NCBI RefSeq assembly: GCF_005491205.1 | Contig: NZ_CP028035.1 | Location: 1,054,001 to 1,118,000 of the forward strand | Direction: 5' to 3' | Source: Nissabacter sp. SGAir0207 | GTDB taxonomy: Bacteria; Pseudomonadota; Gammaproteobacteria; Enterobacterales; Enterobacteriaceae | Length of the DNA: 64,000 nucleotides | Shown here: positions 51,820-62,156 of the stretch, in pieces | Layout: the number at the start of each line of letters is the position of its first letter | Numbering within the stretch: position 1 is the stretch's first letter | Notes under the pieces: generated by a model | Seen by the model: only the letters and a program-made list of their open reading frames with translations | Databases searched by the model: none | Told to the model about the DNA's origin: nothing | Position numbers and translations under genes: made by a program

Positions 51820-52959
51820 GTGAAGATCCTGGTTGATGAAAATATGCCCTATGCCCAGACGCTGTTCAGCCGACTGGGGGACGTCCTGGCGGTGCCCGGC
51901 CGCCCCATCCCACGGGAGGCGCTGGCCGATGCCGACGCGCTGATGGTGCGATCCGTCACCAAGGTCAATGCCGATCTGCTGGCTGGTACGCCAGTCAACT
52001 TCGTCGGCACCGCCACCGCGGGCACCGACCACGTGGATGACGCGTGGCTCGCTGGTCAGGGCATCGGCTTCTCCGCCGCACCGGGCTGCAACGCCATCGC
52101 GGTGGTGGAGTATGTCTTCTCGGCGCTGCTGATTCTGGCGCAGCGGGACGGCTGGCAGTTGCGCGATAAAACCGTCGGCATCGTCGGCGTCGGCAACGTC
52201 GGCTCGCGCTTGCAGGCGCGGCTGGAGGCGCTGGGGGTGAAGACCCTGCTGTGCGATCCGCCCCGCGCCGAGCGCGGCGACACCGGGCCATTCTGGCCGC
52301 TGGAGAAGCTGGTTGCCGAGGCCGATATCCTCACCTTCCACACCCCGCTCTACAAGAGTGGGCCGCACCGCACCCAGCACATGGTGGACGCCGAGCTGCT
52401 GGCGGCGCTGCCAGCCGGCCGCGTGCTGGTCAACGCCTGCCGGGGCGAGGTGGTGGACAACGCCGCGCTGCTGGCGGCACTGACCGGCGGCAAGGCGCTC
52501 AGCACGGTGCTGGACGTCTGGGAGCCGGAGCCGGATCTCTCCCTGCCGCTGTTGCGCGCGGTGGACATCGGCACCGCCCACATCGCTGGCTACAGCCTGG
52601 AGGGCAAGGCGCGCGGCACCACCCAAGTGTTTGAGGCCTACAGCCGCTTCCTCGGCCGCCCGCAGGACGTGCCGTTGGCCAGCCTGCTGCCCGCGCCGGA
52701 CTTTGGCGAACTGACGCTCAATGGCGATCTCAGCCGCACCCTCGATGAGGGCGTCCTGCTGCGCCTGATGCACCTGGTGTATGATGTGCGGCGTGATGAC
52801 GCCCCGCTGCGCCGCGTGGCTGGCCAGCCGGGCGAGTTCGACAAATTGCGTAAATTTTATCAGGAGCGGCGCGAATGGTCGTCGCTCTGCATCCACTGTG
52901 ACGACGAGGCCACGGCCACGCTGCTGACGCGGCTGGGCTTCACTGCCCGGCTGAAGTAG
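51820..52959 (+). CDS. pdxB: erythronate-4-phosphate dehydrogenase PdxB
   Basis: A 379-residue D-2-hydroxyacid dehydrogenase (E. coli 378) in the DXP-dependent pyridoxal phosphate pathway. The NAD-binding [12 protein letters not shown] is at about 120-131; catalytic Arg is in [10 protein letters not shown], and Glu/His follow in the conserved VWEPEPDL and [10 protein letters not shown]-terminal dimerisation domain unique to PdxB completes it. GTG 51820 is the start, with GGAGAG 5 bp upstream and the expected [11 protein letters not shown]; a longer upstream frame adds an unrelated tail. Confidence 0.95.
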   Translation: MKILVDENMPYAQTLFSRLGDVLAVPGRPIPREALADADALMVRSVTKVNADLLAGTPVNFVGTATAGTDHVDDAWLAGQGIGFSAAPGCNAIAVVEYVFSALLILAQRDGWQLRDKTVGIVGVGNVGSRLQARLEALGVKTLLCDPPRAERGDTGPFWPLEKLVAEADILTFHTPLYKSGPHRTQHMVDAELLAALPAGRVLVNACRGEVVDNAALLAALTGGKALSTVLDVWEPEPDLSLPLLRAVDIGTAHIAGYSLEGKARGTTQVFEAYSRFLGRPQDVPLASLLPAPDFGELTLNGDLSRTLDEGVLLRLMHLVYDVRRDDAPLRRVAGQPGEFDKLRKFYQERREWSSLCIHCDDEATATLLTRLGFTARLK

Positions 52960-52980
52960 CGCGTCACCCCTCTGTGTACC

Positions 52981-53012
52981 GGGCGGCATGACCGCCCTTT
53001 GTTTTTGTTTTT
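52981..53012 (+). terminator. intrinsic terminator after pdxB
   Basis: GGGCGG-CATGA-CCGCCC followed by TTTGTTTTTG. It ends 16 bp before usg, so usg-truA either has its own promoter or receives partial read-through. Confidence 0.8.
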
Positions 53013-53027
53013 TCTGGAGAAACCACG

Positions 53028-54038
53028 ATGTCTGACGGCTGGAATATTGCCCTATTGGGGGCCACAGGCGCGGTAGGCGGCGCACTGCTGGAGTTACTGC
53101 AAGAGCGCCAGTTCCCGGTGGGCGACCTCTTTCCGCTGGCCAGCGACCGCAGCGCCGGCGAGACCCTCCGTTTTAACGGTAAATCGGTCATGGTGCAGGA
53201 CGCCGCGCAGTTTGACTGGTCGCAGGCGCAACTGGCCTTCTTTGTGGCTGGCAGCGAGGCGAGCGCCCGCTATGTGGACGAGGCGGCCAACGCTGGCTGT
53301 CTGGTGATTGACAGCAGTGGCCTGTTCGCCATGGAGCCAGACGTGCCGCTGGTGGTGCCGGGCGTCAACCCGCACGTGCTGGCTGACTACCGCAACCGCA
53401 ATGTGGTGGCGCTGGCCGACAGCCTCACCAGCCAACTGCTGACCGCCATCAAGCCGCTGACCGAGCAGGCTGGCCTGTCGCGTTTGCACGTCACCAGCCT
53501 GATCCCTGCCTCCTCGCACGGCAAGGCGGCGGTGGACGATCTTGCCAGCCAGAGCGCCCGCCTGCTGAACGGGATGCCGGTGGAGGAGAGCCTGTTCGCC
53601 AAGCAACTGGCCTTCAACATGCTGCCGCTGCTGGCCGATCAGGAGGGCAGCGTCCGTGAGGAGCGCCGTCTGGTTGATCAGGTGCGCAAGGTGTTGCAGG
53701 ACGAGGGCCTGCCGGTGTCGGTGAACTGCATCCAGTCGCCGGTGTTCTACGGCGTGGCGCAGGCGGTGAATCTGGAAGCGCTGCGGCCGATGGCGGCCGA
53801 CGAGGCGCTGGAGGCGTTCCGCCATGTGGAAGAGATCGCCCTGAGCGACGAGCAGGCGTTCCCGACTCAGGTGACCGATGCCTCCGGCAACGACGCCCTG
53901 AGCATCGGCTGCGTGCGCAATGACTACGGCATCCCAGAGATCCTGCAATTCTGGTCGGTGGCCGACAACATCCGCTTCGGCGGCGCGCTGATGGCGGTGC
54001 AGACCGCCGAGAAGCTGGTGCAGGAGTACATGTACTGA
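53028..54038 (+). CDS. usg: USG-1 protein (aspartate-semialdehyde dehydrogenase homologue)
   Basis: A 336-residue homologue of aspartate-semialdehyde dehydrogenase. The N-terminal dinucleotide motif [10 protein letters not shown] (8-17) and a C-terminal dimerisation domain are present. In true dehydrogenases the active-site segment carries a catalytic cysteine after NC; here the matching stretch is [12 protein letters not shown] without cysteine. So it is probably not an active dehydrogenase, as for E. coli Usg. The function is unknown. It overlaps truA by one base (TGATG). Confidence 0.93.
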   Translation: MSDGWNIALLGATGAVGGALLELLQERQFPVGDLFPLASDRSAGETLRFNGKSVMVQDAAQFDWSQAQLAFFVAGSEASARYVDEAANAGCLVIDSSGLFAMEPDVPLVVPGVNPHVLADYRNRNVVALADSLTSQLLTAIKPLTEQAGLSRLHVTSLIPASSHGKAAVDDLASQSARLLNGMPVEESLFAKQLAFNMLPLLADQEGSVREERRLVDQVRKVLQDEGLPVSVNCIQSPVFYGVAQAVNLEALRPMAADEALEAFRHVEEIALSDEQAFPTQVTDASGNDALSIGCVRNDYGIPEILQFWSVADNIRFGGALMAVQTAEKLVQEYMY

Positions 54039-54886
54039 TGTCAGAGGCCGTAACCCTGCCGCCGGAGGCGACGGCAGGCCAGTTCAAGCTGGCGCTGGGA
54101 ATCGAGTATGACGGCAGCCGCTACTATGGCTGGCAGCGGCAGCAGGAGGTAGCCAGCGTACAGGGCTGTCTGGAGGCGGCGCTCAGCAAGGTGGCGGCGC
54201 ACCCGGTCAGCGTCTTCTGCGCCGGGCGCACCGACGCCGGGGTGCACGCCACCGGCCAGGTGGTGCACTTCACCACCGACGCGGTGCGCAAGGACGCCGC
54301 CTGGACGATGGGCGTCAATACCCATCTACCGCGCGACATTGCGGTGCGCTGGGTCAAGGCGGTAGAGGAGGATTTCCACGCCCGCTTCAGCGCCACCGCC
54401 CGCCGCTACCGTTATGTGATCTACAACCACCGCTACCGGCCAGCAATCCTGCAACAGGGGGTGACCCACTACCACCAGCCGCTGGATGCCGAACGGATGC
54501 AGCGCGCGGCGCAGTGCCTGCTGGGCGAGAACGACTTTACCTCGTTCCGCGCCGTGCAGTGCCAGTCGCGCACCCCGTGGCGCAATGTAAAACATGTAAA
54601 TGTTACGCGCTTGGGTAATTATATTGTGGTAGATATCAAGGCCAATGCGTTTGTACACCACATGGTTCGTAACATTGTCGGCAGCCTGATGGAGATCGGC
54701 TGCGGCAACCAGCCAGAGACGTGGATGGCCCACCTTCTGGCGGTGAAGGACCGCACCCAGGCGGCGGCGACCGCCCGGGCCGAGGGATTGTATCTGGTGG
54801 ACGTGGACTACCCGGAGCGCTTTGCCTTGCCGCAACCGTCGCTGGGGCCGCTGTTCCTGCCGGATACGCTAATGCCGGTAATTTAA
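54038..54886 (+). CDS. truA: tRNA pseudouridine(38-40) synthase TruA
   Basis: A 282-residue pseudouridine synthase acting on positions 38-40 of the anticodon stem-loop. The catalytic Asp66 is in [11 protein letters not shown], and further family motifs are RRYRYVI and [11 protein letters not shown]. Slightly longer N terminus than E. coli TruA (270). Its start codon overlaps the usg stop, so translation is coupled. Confidence 0.96.
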   Translation: MSEAVTLPPEATAGQFKLALGIEYDGSRYYGWQRQQEVASVQGCLEAALSKVAAHPVSVFCAGRTDAGVHATGQVVHFTTDAVRKDAAWTMGVNTHLPRDIAVRWVKAVEEDFHARFSATARRYRYVIYNHRYRPAILQQGVTHYHQPLDAERMQRAAQCLLGENDFTSFRAVQCQSRTPWRNVKHVNVTRLGNYIVVDIKANAFVHHMVRNIVGSLMEIGCGNQPETWMAHLLAVKDRTQAAATARAEGLYLVDVDYPERFALPQPSLGPLFLPDTLMPVI

Positions 54887-54965
54887 CAGGCAGTACAGGG
54901 ATCCGGTTCGCCGGGTAAACGTGAAAACCTGCGGGGTTGACCTGCATTGACAGAAGATTTCGCCC

Positions 54966-55634
54966 ATGGACTTTATCCGCTTCGTTATTGATTTTATTCT
55001 GCACATTGATGTTCATCTGGCAGAACTGGTCGCGCAGTATGGCGTTTGGATTTATGGCATCCTGTTTTTGATTCTGTTTTGCGAGACAGGGCTGGTGGTC
55101 ACCCCGTTCCTGCCCGGCGATTCGCTGCTGTTTGTGGCGGGCGCGCTGGCGGCACTGCCCTCCAACAGCCTGGACGTGCACCTGATGGCGGGGCTGATGA
55201 TCTGTGCGGCGGTGCTGGGTGACGCGGTGAACTACACCATTGGCCGACTGTTCGGCAACCGGCTGTTTAGCAACCCCAACTCGAAAATCTTCCGCCGCAG
55301 CTATTTGGACAAGACCCACCGCTTCTATGAGAAGCATGGCGGCAAGACGATTATCCTGGCGCGTTTCGTGCCGATCGTGCGGACTTTTGCGCCGTTCGTC
55401 GCGGGCATGGGGCATATGTCCTACCGCCACTTTGCCGCCTACAACGTGATTGGCGCGCTGCTGTGGGTGCTGCTGTTCACCTATGCCGGTTACCTGTTCG
55501 GTGACCTGCCGGTGGTGCAGGAAAACCTGAAGCTCTTGATTGTCGCCATAATCCTTGTTTCAATTCTGCCGGGCGTGATTGAAGTGTGGCGCCATCGCCG
55601 CGCTGCCGCCCGCGCGCGGACGCAGAAACCCTGA
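54966..55634 (+). CDS. dedA: DedA family membrane protein
   Basis: A 222-residue inner-membrane protein of the DedA/VTT superfamily, related to undecaprenyl-phosphate flippases. Conserved elements are the membrane-embedded [19 protein letters not shown] and the arginine-containing [27 protein letters not shown]. DedA proteins help maintain membrane potential and lipid-carrier recycling; the exact job of E. coli DedA itself is less clear. Follows truA at 79 bp. Confidence 0.94.
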   Translation: MDFIRFVIDFILHIDVHLAELVAQYGVWIYGILFLILFCETGLVVTPFLPGDSLLFVAGALAALPSNSLDVHLMAGLMICAAVLGDAVNYTIGRLFGNRLFSNPNSKIFRRSYLDKTHRFYEKHGGKTIILARFVPIVRTFAPFVAGMGHMSYRHFAAYNVIGALLWVLLFTYAGYLFGDLPVVQENLKLLIVAIILVSILPGVIEVWRHRRAAARARTQKP

Positions 55635-55885
55635 TACCGGGTCGCGCTGTCACACAATGATTAAGTTTTTACGACATTAACCTAACGGTTTGACCAGTTT
55701 TTTATCCACAGCGTCGAACCGTTATGGTTTAATGAGCGACATTTATGGTCTGTCCGTCGTGACACACCCAAGTCAGTGCCTCAGCAACGCGCCCGGCGCG
55801 GTTCTCAGGCATTTTTTTATGGGGTGGCCCCGGCGGGCAAGAACAGTGGACTGGCGTTTGCCGGGTTCAAACAGAAAGGTCATCA

Positions 55886-56803
55886 ATGAGCTGGATTGAA
55901 CGAATTCTAAATAAGAGCACTATCACCCAAACCCGGAAGGCCAACATTCCTGAGGGCGTCTGGACCAAATGCGACAGCTGTGGCCAGGTACTCTACCGGG
56001 CGGAGCTGGAGCGCAACCTGATGGTTTGCCCGAAGTGCGATCACCACATGCCGATTGCAGCGCGTATGCGCCTGCACACCTTCCTGGATGAGGGGAGCGA
56101 TGTGGAGCTGGGCAGCGAGCTTGAGCCAAAGGATGTGCTGAAGTTTAAGGATTCCAAGAAGTATAAAGATCGCCTGAGCGCGGCCCAGAAAGAGACCGAC
56201 GAGAAAGACGCGTTGATCGTCATGAAAGGGACGCTGCACGGTATGCCGGTGGTGGTGGCCTCCTTTGAGTTCGCCTTCATGGGCGGCTCGATGGCCTCCG
56301 TGGTCGGCGCGCGCTTTGTGCGTGCGGTCGAGCAGGCGCTGGAAGACAACTGCCCGCTGGTCTGCTTCTCCTCCAGCGGCGGTGCCCGTATGCAAGAGGC
56401 GCTGATGTCGCTGATGCAGATGGCGAAAACCAGTGCCGCGCTGGCGAAGATGCAGGATCGTGGCCTGCCGTACATCTCCGTGCTGACTGACCCGACCATG
56501 GGTGGCGTCTCCGCCAGTCTGGCGATGCTGGGTGACCTGAACGTCGCCGAGCCGAAAGCGCGTATCGGCTTCGCTGGCCGTCGCGTCATCGAGCAGACGG
56601 TGCGCGAGAAGCTGCCGGCTGACTTCCAGACCAGTGAGTTCCTGATCCAGAAGGGCGCGATCGACATGATCATTCGCCGCCCGGAGATGCGTGGCAAACT
56701 GGCCGGCATCCTCGCCAAGCTGACCAACCAGCCGGAGCCAAATGTGGTTGTCCATGTGGTGGACGGCGACGACGTGGTGAGCGAGAGCCAACAGGACGTC
56801 TGA
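55886..56803 (+). CDS. accD: acetyl-CoA carboxylase carboxyltransferase beta subunit AccD
   Basis: A 305-residue subunit of acetyl-CoA carboxylase. The N-terminal zinc ribbon uses Cys29, Cys32, Cys48 and Cys51 (KCDSCG and VCPKC). The crotonase-fold body includes [24 protein letters not shown] and [15 protein letters not shown]. With AccA it transfers carboxyl from biotin to acetyl-CoA, the first step of fatty acid synthesis. AAAGGT precedes the ATG. A 250-bp upstream gap separates it from dedA and probably holds its promoter. Confidence 0.97.
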   Translation: MSWIERILNKSTITQTRKANIPEGVWTKCDSCGQVLYRAELERNLMVCPKCDHHMPIAARMRLHTFLDEGSDVELGSELEPKDVLKFKDSKKYKDRLSAAQKETDEKDALIVMKGTLHGMPVVVASFEFAFMGGSMASVVGARFVRAVEQALEDNCPLVCFSSSGGARMQEALMSLMQMAKTSAALAKMQDRGLPYISVLTDPTMGGVSASLAMLGDLNVAEPKARIGFAGRRVIEQTVREKLPADFQTSEFLIQKGAIDMIIRRPEMRGKLAGILAKLTNQPEPNVVVHVVDGDDVVSESQQDV

Positions 56804-56970
56804 TCGGCCTGATGGCGGCCCGCGAGGGCTGCGGGGCGGCCTGTCCGCCCCGGTAACCGGCCCGGCTGCCGCCCGTCACGCCTGACATGGGGCACCATCT
56901 GCGCCGACGTCGTGGGTGGTGCGTTGTCCACATCCGCTGCACGACGCGCAGCGTAAGCCGAACGGGACCG

Positions 56971-58251
56971 ATGCAAACTCTACCCACTCCCCAAGCCACG
57001 TCGCCCCTGGCCACGTGGCTTCATTATCTGGAACACCTTCATGCTCAGGCGATTGATCTTGGCCTGACGCGCGTCAGGCAGGTGGCCGAGCGCCTCTCCC
57101 TGCTGCAACCCGCCCCCTTTGTTTTCACCGTCGCCGGCACCAACGGCAAGGGCACTACCTGCCGCACTCTGGAGGCGATTCTGCTCGCCGCTGGCCTGCG
57201 CGTCGGTGTCTACAGTTCGCCGCATCTGGTGCGCTATACCGAGCGGGTGCGCATTCAGGGGCAGGAGCTGCCCGAGGCGGCGCACTGCGCCTCCTTCGCC
57301 GCGCTGGAGGCGGGCCGGGGCGACACCACGCTGACCTACTTTGAGTACGGCACCCTCTCGGCGCTCTACCTGTTCCAACAGGCGGCGCTGGATGTGGTGA
57401 TCCTCGAGGTGGGATTGGGCGGCCGCCTCGACGCCACCAACATCGTTGACGCCAATGTGGGCGTGATCACCAGCATCGCGCTGGATCACACCGACTGGCT
57501 GGGGCCGGATCGCGAGAGCATTGGCCGTGAGAAGGCTGGCATCTTCCGTCCGGGCCGCCCGGCGGTGGTGGGCGAGCCGGACATGCCGCACACCATCGCT
57601 GAGGTGGCGGCGGAACTGGGCGCGCCGCTCTATGCGCGTGGCGAGGCGTGGCACTTCAGCGCCCAGCCAGAGAACTGGCGCTGGGCGTGCGGTGGCCGGG
57701 TGCTGGCTGACCTGCCGCTGCCGCAGGTGCCGCTGGACAACGCCGCCACCGCGCTGGCCGCGCTGCACTATGCCTCGCCTGCTTTGCAGGTGGGGGAGGA
57801 GGCGATCCGCCTTGGCCTGCAACAGGCGATGCTGCCGGGCCGCTTCCAGACCGTCAGCGAGTCGCCGCGCCTGATCCTCGACGTGGCGCACAATCCGCAC
57901 GCCGCGGGCTATCTGGCGCAGCGGTTGGCGCAACTGCCGAAGGCGCCCGGTGCGACGGTGCGCGCGGTGGTGGGGATGCTGGCGGACAAGGACATTCCCG
58001 GCACGCTGGCCTGTCTGGCGCCGCAGGTGGACGTCTGGTACTGCGCGCCGCTGGAGGGGCCGCGCGGGGCCAGCGCCGAGCAACTGGCCGCGCACCTGAC
58101 GGAACCGCGGCAGTTCGCCGATGTCAAATCAGCCTGGCAACAGGCAATGCAGGATGCTGATGATCATGACATTGTGATTGTCTGCGGGTCATTCCATACC
58201 GTGGCGCATGTCATGGAGGCACTAGAGGCGGGAAACAGCCGTGGCGAGTAA
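56971..58251 (+). CDS. folC: dihydrofolate synthase/folylpolyglutamate synthase FolC
   Basis: A 426-residue Mur-ligase-fold enzyme. The ATP-binding motif is VAGTNGKGTT (54-63), followed by SSPHLVRYTERVRI, EVGLGGRLDATN and DHTDWLG. It adds glutamate to dihydropteroate and then to folates. MQTLPTPQATSPLATWL at 56971 is the best start; an upstream in-frame ATG at 56887 is not conserved. The stop lies 11 bp inside dedD. Confidence 0.96.
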   Translation: MQTLPTPQATSPLATWLHYLEHLHAQAIDLGLTRVRQVAERLSLLQPAPFVFTVAGTNGKGTTCRTLEAILLAAGLRVGVYSSPHLVRYTERVRIQGQELPEAAHCASFAALEAGRGDTTLTYFEYGTLSALYLFQQAALDVVILEVGLGGRLDATNIVDANVGVITSIALDHTDWLGPDRESIGREKAGIFRPGRPAVVGEPDMPHTIAEVAAELGAPLYARGEAWHFSAQPENWRWACGGRVLADLPLPQVPLDNAATALAALHYASPALQVGEEAIRLGLQQAMLPGRFQTVSESPRLILDVAHNPHAAGYLAQRLAQLPKAPGATVRAVVGMLADKDIPGTLACLAPQVDVWYCAPLEGPRGASAEQLAAHLTEPRQFADVKSAWQQAMQDADDHDIVIVCGSFHTVAHVMEALEAGNSRGE

Positions 58252-58951
58252 GTTCCAGAACCGTTTGGTCGGGACGGTGATATTGGTGGCGCTTGGCGTC
58301 ATCGTACTGCCGGGCCTGCTGGATGGTAAAAAGAAGCACTATGAAGATGAGTTCGCGGCCATTCCGCTGGTGCCGAAGGCTGGCGACAGCCAGGAGAATG
58401 ACGCGGTGCCGCCGGCGACCCAGTCACTGCCAGCCCAGCCACCGGAAGGGGCAGGGCCAGCGGTGGACGCCGCCACCCGGCCAAACGCCGAGCTAAACAG
58501 CGCCGCTGGCAGTGCGCCAACAAAAGCGCCGGTGACGGTGTCGCCGCCGCCGATGACCGAAAGCAAGCCGCAGGTAGTGGAGAAGCCAAAACCGGTGGAG
58601 CCGAAGCCCCAGCCAAAACCGGAGCCGAAACCGCAGCCGAAGCCGGAACCCAAGCCAGAGCCGAAGCCAGAGCCGAAGCCGCAGGCAACGGAGAGCGCAC
58701 CGGCCGGGCAGGCTTACATCGTCCAGCTTGGCGCGTTGAAGAACGCCGCCAAGGTGAATGAGATTGTTGCCAGCCTGCGCCTGTCGGGCTATCGCGCCTA
58801 CACCGTGCCCTCCACGCCGGTGCAGGGGCAGATCACCCGTATCTTTGTCGGGCCGGACGCCTCGAAGCAGAAGTTGCAGTCGGCGCTGCCGGAGCTGAAC
58901 CAGATCAGCGGGCTGAGCGGCCAGATCCGCGCCTACAGCGCCGGACGCTGA
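58241..58951 (+). CDS. dedD: cell division protein DedD (SPOR domain)
   Basis: A 236-residue single-pass membrane protein. The helix at about residues 9-27 is followed by a long periplasmic linker rich in Pro, Lys, Glu and Gln (PKPQPKPEPKP-type repeats, about residues 110-150), and a C-terminal SPOR domain (about 160-235, AYIVQLGALKNAAKVNEIV) that binds denuded peptidoglycan at the septum. GTG start; AGGCGGGAAACAGCC upstream. Overlaps folC by 11 bp. Confidence 0.95.
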   Translation: MASKFQNRLVGTVILVALGVIVLPGLLDGKKKHYEDEFAAIPLVPKAGDSQENDAVPPATQSLPAQPPEGAGPAVDAATRPNAELNSAAGSAPTKAPVTVSPPPMTESKPQVVEKPKPVEPKPQPKPEPKPQPKPEPKPEPKPEPKPQATESAPAGQAYIVQLGALKNAAKVNEIVASLRLSGYRAYTVPSTPVQGQITRIFVGPDASKQKLQSALPELNQISGLSGQIRAYSAGR

Positions 58952-58965
58952 TTGGCACCAGCCAC

Positions 58966-58992
58966 AACGGGGCGCCCTTTGGCGCCCCGTTT
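58966..58992 (+). terminator. hairpin after dedD
   Basis: AACGGGGCGCC-CTTT-GGCGCCCCGTT: an 11-bp perfect stem with a short trailing T stretch, 14 bp after the stop. It likely ends the accD-folC-dedD transcript. Confidence 0.8.
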
Positions 58993-59096
58993 ATCGTTTC
59001 AGGGGAGGGAATCGCTGACGGCCACGCTATGTTTCTGCCGGGATTGAGGTTTTTTTAAGCACAATTAATTATTTGCGACAGGGCCAGATTTCCCCT

Positions 59097-59112
59097 ACGC
59101 AAACGTTTTCTT
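59097..59112. promoter_or_regulatory. cvpA: PurR operator of cvpA-purF
   Basis: ACGCAAACGTTTTCTT matches the PurR consensus ACGCAAACGTTTNCNT. It lies 57 bp before cvpA, in the same place as in E. coli, where PurR with hypoxanthine or guanine represses the operon. TAGAAT at 59120-59125 may be the -10. Confidence 0.95.
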
Positions 59113-59168
59113 TTTCTGTTAGAATTCGCCGCGAATTGGATGCGGGGCGGATCATCATTGGAATTGTC

Positions 59169-59660
59169 ATGGTCTGGATTGATTACGTCATCATTGCAAT
59201 TATCGGGTTTTCGGCGCTTGTCAGCCTGATCCGGGGGTTTGTCCGTGAAGCGCTCTCACTGGTTAGCTGGGGATGTGCGTTCTTTGTGGCCAGTCACTAC
59301 TACCCCTACCTTGCCATCTATTTCACCCGTTTTGAAGGCGAACTGGTTCGGAACGGAATCGCAATCGGCATCTTATTTATCGCGACGTTGCTCGTAGGTG
59401 CGGTTGTTAACTATGTGATCGGTACGCTGGTGGAGCGCACCGGGCTGTCAGGCACAGACCGGGTGCTGGGCGTGTGTTTCGGCGCGTTGCGCGGTGTCTT
59501 GATCGTCGCCGCCATCCTGTTCTTTCTGGACACCTTCACCGGCTTTTCACAGAGTGCTGACTGGAAACAGTCTCAGTTGATTCCGCAGTTCAGCATTATC
59601 ATCAGGTGGTTTTTCAGCTACCTGCAGAGCACGTCGAGTTTCTTGCCGCAGCATCTCTAA
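59169..59660 (+). CDS. cvpA: CvpA family membrane protein
   Basis: A 163-residue inner-membrane protein (E. coli CvpA 162) with four hydrophobic segments starting MVWIDYVIIAIIGFSALVSLIRGFVREALSL. It is required for colicin V production in E. coli and for bile/envelope stress tolerance in several enterobacteria; the mechanism is unknown. A longer in-frame upstream start (59073) would remove the PurR-controlled promoter region and is rejected. Co-transcribed with purF. Confidence 0.94.
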   Translation: MVWIDYVIIAIIGFSALVSLIRGFVREALSLVSWGCAFFVASHYYPYLAIYFTRFEGELVRNGIAIGILFIATLLVGAVVNYVIGTLVERTGLSGTDRVLGVCFGALRGVLIVAAILFFLDTFTGFSQSADWKQSQLIPQFSIIIRWFFSYLQSTSSFLPQHL

Positions 59661-59690
59661 CTGCGGCAGCGCTGATGAGGAAAAGACAAC

Positions 59691-61208
59691 ATGTGCGGTA
59701 TTGTCGGGATCGCCGGTTTCATGCCGGTCAACCAGTCGATTTATGACGCGTTAACGGTGCTCCAGCACCGTGGGCAGGATGCCGCAGGCATCATCACCAT
59801 TGATGCCAACAACGGCTTCCGTCTGCGTAAGGCAAACGGTCTGGTGAAAGATGTGTTCGAAGCACGTCACATGCAACGCTTGCAGGGTAACATGGGCATC
59901 GGCCATGTACGCTACCCGACCGCCGGCAGTTCCAGTGCATCAGAAGCGCAGCCTTTTTATGTCAACTCGCCGTTCGGCATCACGCTGGCGCACAACGGTA
60001 ACCTGACCAACGCCCATGAACTGCGCAGTAAGCTGTTCGAAGGGGCGCGCCGTCACGTGAACACCACCTCTGACTCCGAGATCCTGCTGAACATCTTCGC
60101 CAGCGAGCTGGACCGCTTCCAGCACTACCCGCTGGAGGCGGAGAACATCTTCGCGGCCATCACGGCGATGAACAAGCAGATCCGCGGGGCCTACGCCTGC
60201 GTGGCGATGATCATCGGCCACGGGCTGGTGGCGTTCCGTGACCCGAACGGCATCCGCCCGCTGGTGATTGGCAAGCGCACCCTGGAAGATGGCCGCATTG
60301 AGTATATGGTGGCCTCCGAGAGCGTGGCGCTGGATACGCTGGGCTTTGAGTTCCTGCGCGACGTCGCGCCGGGCGAGGCGGTCTACATCACCGAGCGCGG
60401 CCAGCTGTTTACCCGCCAGTGCGCGGAGAACCCGAAGTTCCACCCGTGCCTGTTCGAGTATGTCTACTTTGCGCGCCCGGACTCCTTCATCGACAAAATC
60501 TCCGTCTACAGCGCCCGCGTGCGCATGGGCGAGAAGCTGGGCCAGAAGATTGCCCGCGAGTGGGAAGATCTGGAGATTGACGTGGTGATCCCGATCCCGG
60601 AGACCTCCAACGACATCGCGCTGGAGATCGCCCGCATCCTGAACAAGCCGTACCGTCAGGGCTTCGTGAAGAACCGCTACGTCGGCCGCACCTTCATCAT
60701 GCCGGGCCAGCAGGCACGCCGCAAATCCGTGCGCCGCAAGCTGAACGCCAACCGCGCCGAGTTCCGTGACAAGAACGTGCTGCTGGTGGATGACTCCATC
60801 GTGCGCGGCACCACCTCCGAGCAGATCGTGGAGATGGCACGCGAGGCGGGCGCCAAGCGGGTTTACCTCGCGTCGGCCGCGCCAGAGATTCGCTTCCCGA
60901 ATGTCTACGGCATCGACATGCCGAGCGCCAACGAGCTGATCGCCCACGGCCGTGAGGTGAGTGAAATCACCCAGATTATCGGTGCCGATGCGCTGATCTT
61001 CCAGGACCTGGATGACCTGATCGACGCGGTGCGTGAAGACAACCCGGACATTGAGCAGTTTGAGTGCTCGGTGTTCAACGGCATCTACGTCACCAAGGAT
61101 GTGGATCAGGGCTACCTGGAGCATCTGGAGTCGCTGCGCAACGATGACGCCAAGGCGATGCGCGGCCAGCAGGAAGTGGAAAATCTGGAAATGCATAACG
61201 AGGGCTGA
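59691..61208 (+). CDS. purF: amidophosphoribosyltransferase PurF
   Basis: A 505-residue enzyme, first committed step of purine synthesis (PRPP plus glutamine to phosphoribosylamine). N-terminal Cys2 of [10 protein letters not shown] is the glutaminase nucleophile; HRGQDAAGI is the Ntn signature. The PRPP-binding motif [16 protein letters not shown] lies near residue 365. GAGGAAAAGACAAC precedes the ATG. Ends with an intrinsic terminator. Confidence 0.97.
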   Translation: MCGIVGIAGFMPVNQSIYDALTVLQHRGQDAAGIITIDANNGFRLRKANGLVKDVFEARHMQRLQGNMGIGHVRYPTAGSSSASEAQPFYVNSPFGITLAHNGNLTNAHELRSKLFEGARRHVNTTSDSEILLNIFASELDRFQHYPLEAENIFAAITAMNKQIRGAYACVAMIIGHGLVAFRDPNGIRPLVIGKRTLEDGRIEYMVASESVALDTLGFEFLRDVAPGEAVYITERGQLFTRQCAENPKFHPCLFEYVYFARPDSFIDKISVYSARVRMGEKLGQKIAREWEDLEIDVVIPIPETSNDIALEIARILNKPYRQGFVKNRYVGRTFIMPGQQARRKSVRRKLNANRAEFRDKNVLLVDDSIVRGTTSEQIVEMAREAGAKRVYLASAAPEIRFPNVYGIDMPSANELIAHGREVSEITQIIGADALIFQDLDDLIDAVREDNPDIEQFECSVFNGIYVTKDVDQGYLEHLESLRNDDAKAMRGQQEVENLEMHNEG

Positions 61209-61243
61209 TTATTCTCGCCGCTTTCGTTACCATAACCTCTCCG

Positions 61244-61272
61244 GGGCCAGACTTGTCTGGCCCTGTCTTTTT
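61244..61272 (+). terminator. intrinsic terminator of purF
   Basis: GGGCCAGAC-TT-GTCTGGCCC followed by TGTCTTTTT, 35 bp after the purF stop. Confidence 0.88.
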
Positions 61273-61314
61273 CGGCGCATCCGGTTTGCGGGCGTCCAGT
61301 GCAGAGGATTACCT

Positions 61315-61887
61315 ATGAAACGACTCATCATCGGCATCTCGGGCGCCAGTGGCGCCATCTACGGGGTGCGCCTGTTGCAGGTGCTGCGTGAAGTGGACGG
61401 CATCGAAACCCATCTGGTGATGAGTAATGCCGCCCGGCAGACGCTGGCGCTGGAGACTGACTACTCGCTGCGCGACGTGCAGGCGCTGGCCGACGTGGTG
61501 CATGATGCCCGCGACATCGCCGCCAGCATCTCCTCCGGCTCCTTCAAGACCGCTGGCATGGTGATCCTGCCGTGCTCCATCAAGACGCTCTCCGGCATCG
61601 TCAACAGCTTCACGGACAGTCTGGTGACGCGCGCGGCGGACGTGGTGCTGAAAGAGCGCCGCCCGCTGGTGCTGGCGGTGCGCGAGACGCCGCTGCATTT
61701 GGGCCATTTACGCCTGATGACGCAGGCCGCTGAACTGGGCGCAGTAATCATGCCGCCGGTGCCAGCCTTCTACCACCGACCCCAAACGGTGCAGGAGATC
61801 ATTGACCAGACGGTAAACCGCGTGCTGGATCAATTTGATATTGAATTGCCTGACGATCTGTTCGAGCGCTGGCAGGGCGCACGCTAG
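61315..61887 (+). CDS. ubiX: flavin prenyltransferase UbiX
   Basis: A 190-residue enzyme making prenylated FMN, the cofactor of UbiD decarboxylase in ubiquinone synthesis. The FMN-binding start RLIIGISGASGAIYGVRLL and the conserved SSGSFKTAGMVILPCSIKTLSGI and RETPLHLGHLRLM segments are intact. ATG 61315 has AGAGGA 8 bp upstream; a longer upstream frame is read out of purF and is rejected. The place between purF and the his transport genes matches E. coli. Confidence 0.96.
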   Translation: MKRLIIGISGASGAIYGVRLLQVLREVDGIETHLVMSNAARQTLALETDYSLRDVQALADVVHDARDIAASISSGSFKTAGMVILPCSIKTLSGIVNSFTDSLVTRAADVVLKERRPLVLAVRETPLHLGHLRLMTQAAELGAVIMPPVPAFYHRPQTVQEIIDQTVNRVLDQFDIELPDDLFERWQGAR

Positions 61888-62156
61888 GCACATTGCCCCA
61901 CCAACGATCATTTTTTCTCATCTGCACCAGCATGGCGCACACGCCGCACCACGCTGGTGCATCTTTTCCCGGCAGTTATCTATACTCTCAACACGGCATA
62001 CCGTTCCTCCTGTGGATTGGCGTTATGGCGTGATCTCTGGCCGCCTTTTTGCGGGCCGTGAAGGTTATTCATCACCCCCGCATAATCGGCATGAAACCTG
62101 CATGAAAAATCGGGTGAGTGCCGGGTCAGGCACCGACTATCATTTGAGGGTAATGT

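Noticed and set aside
61980..62150. Possible ArgR boxes upstream of hisJ
   Set aside because: ATTCAT/ATGAAA pieces occur, but no 18-bp palindrome near the consensus could be aligned.
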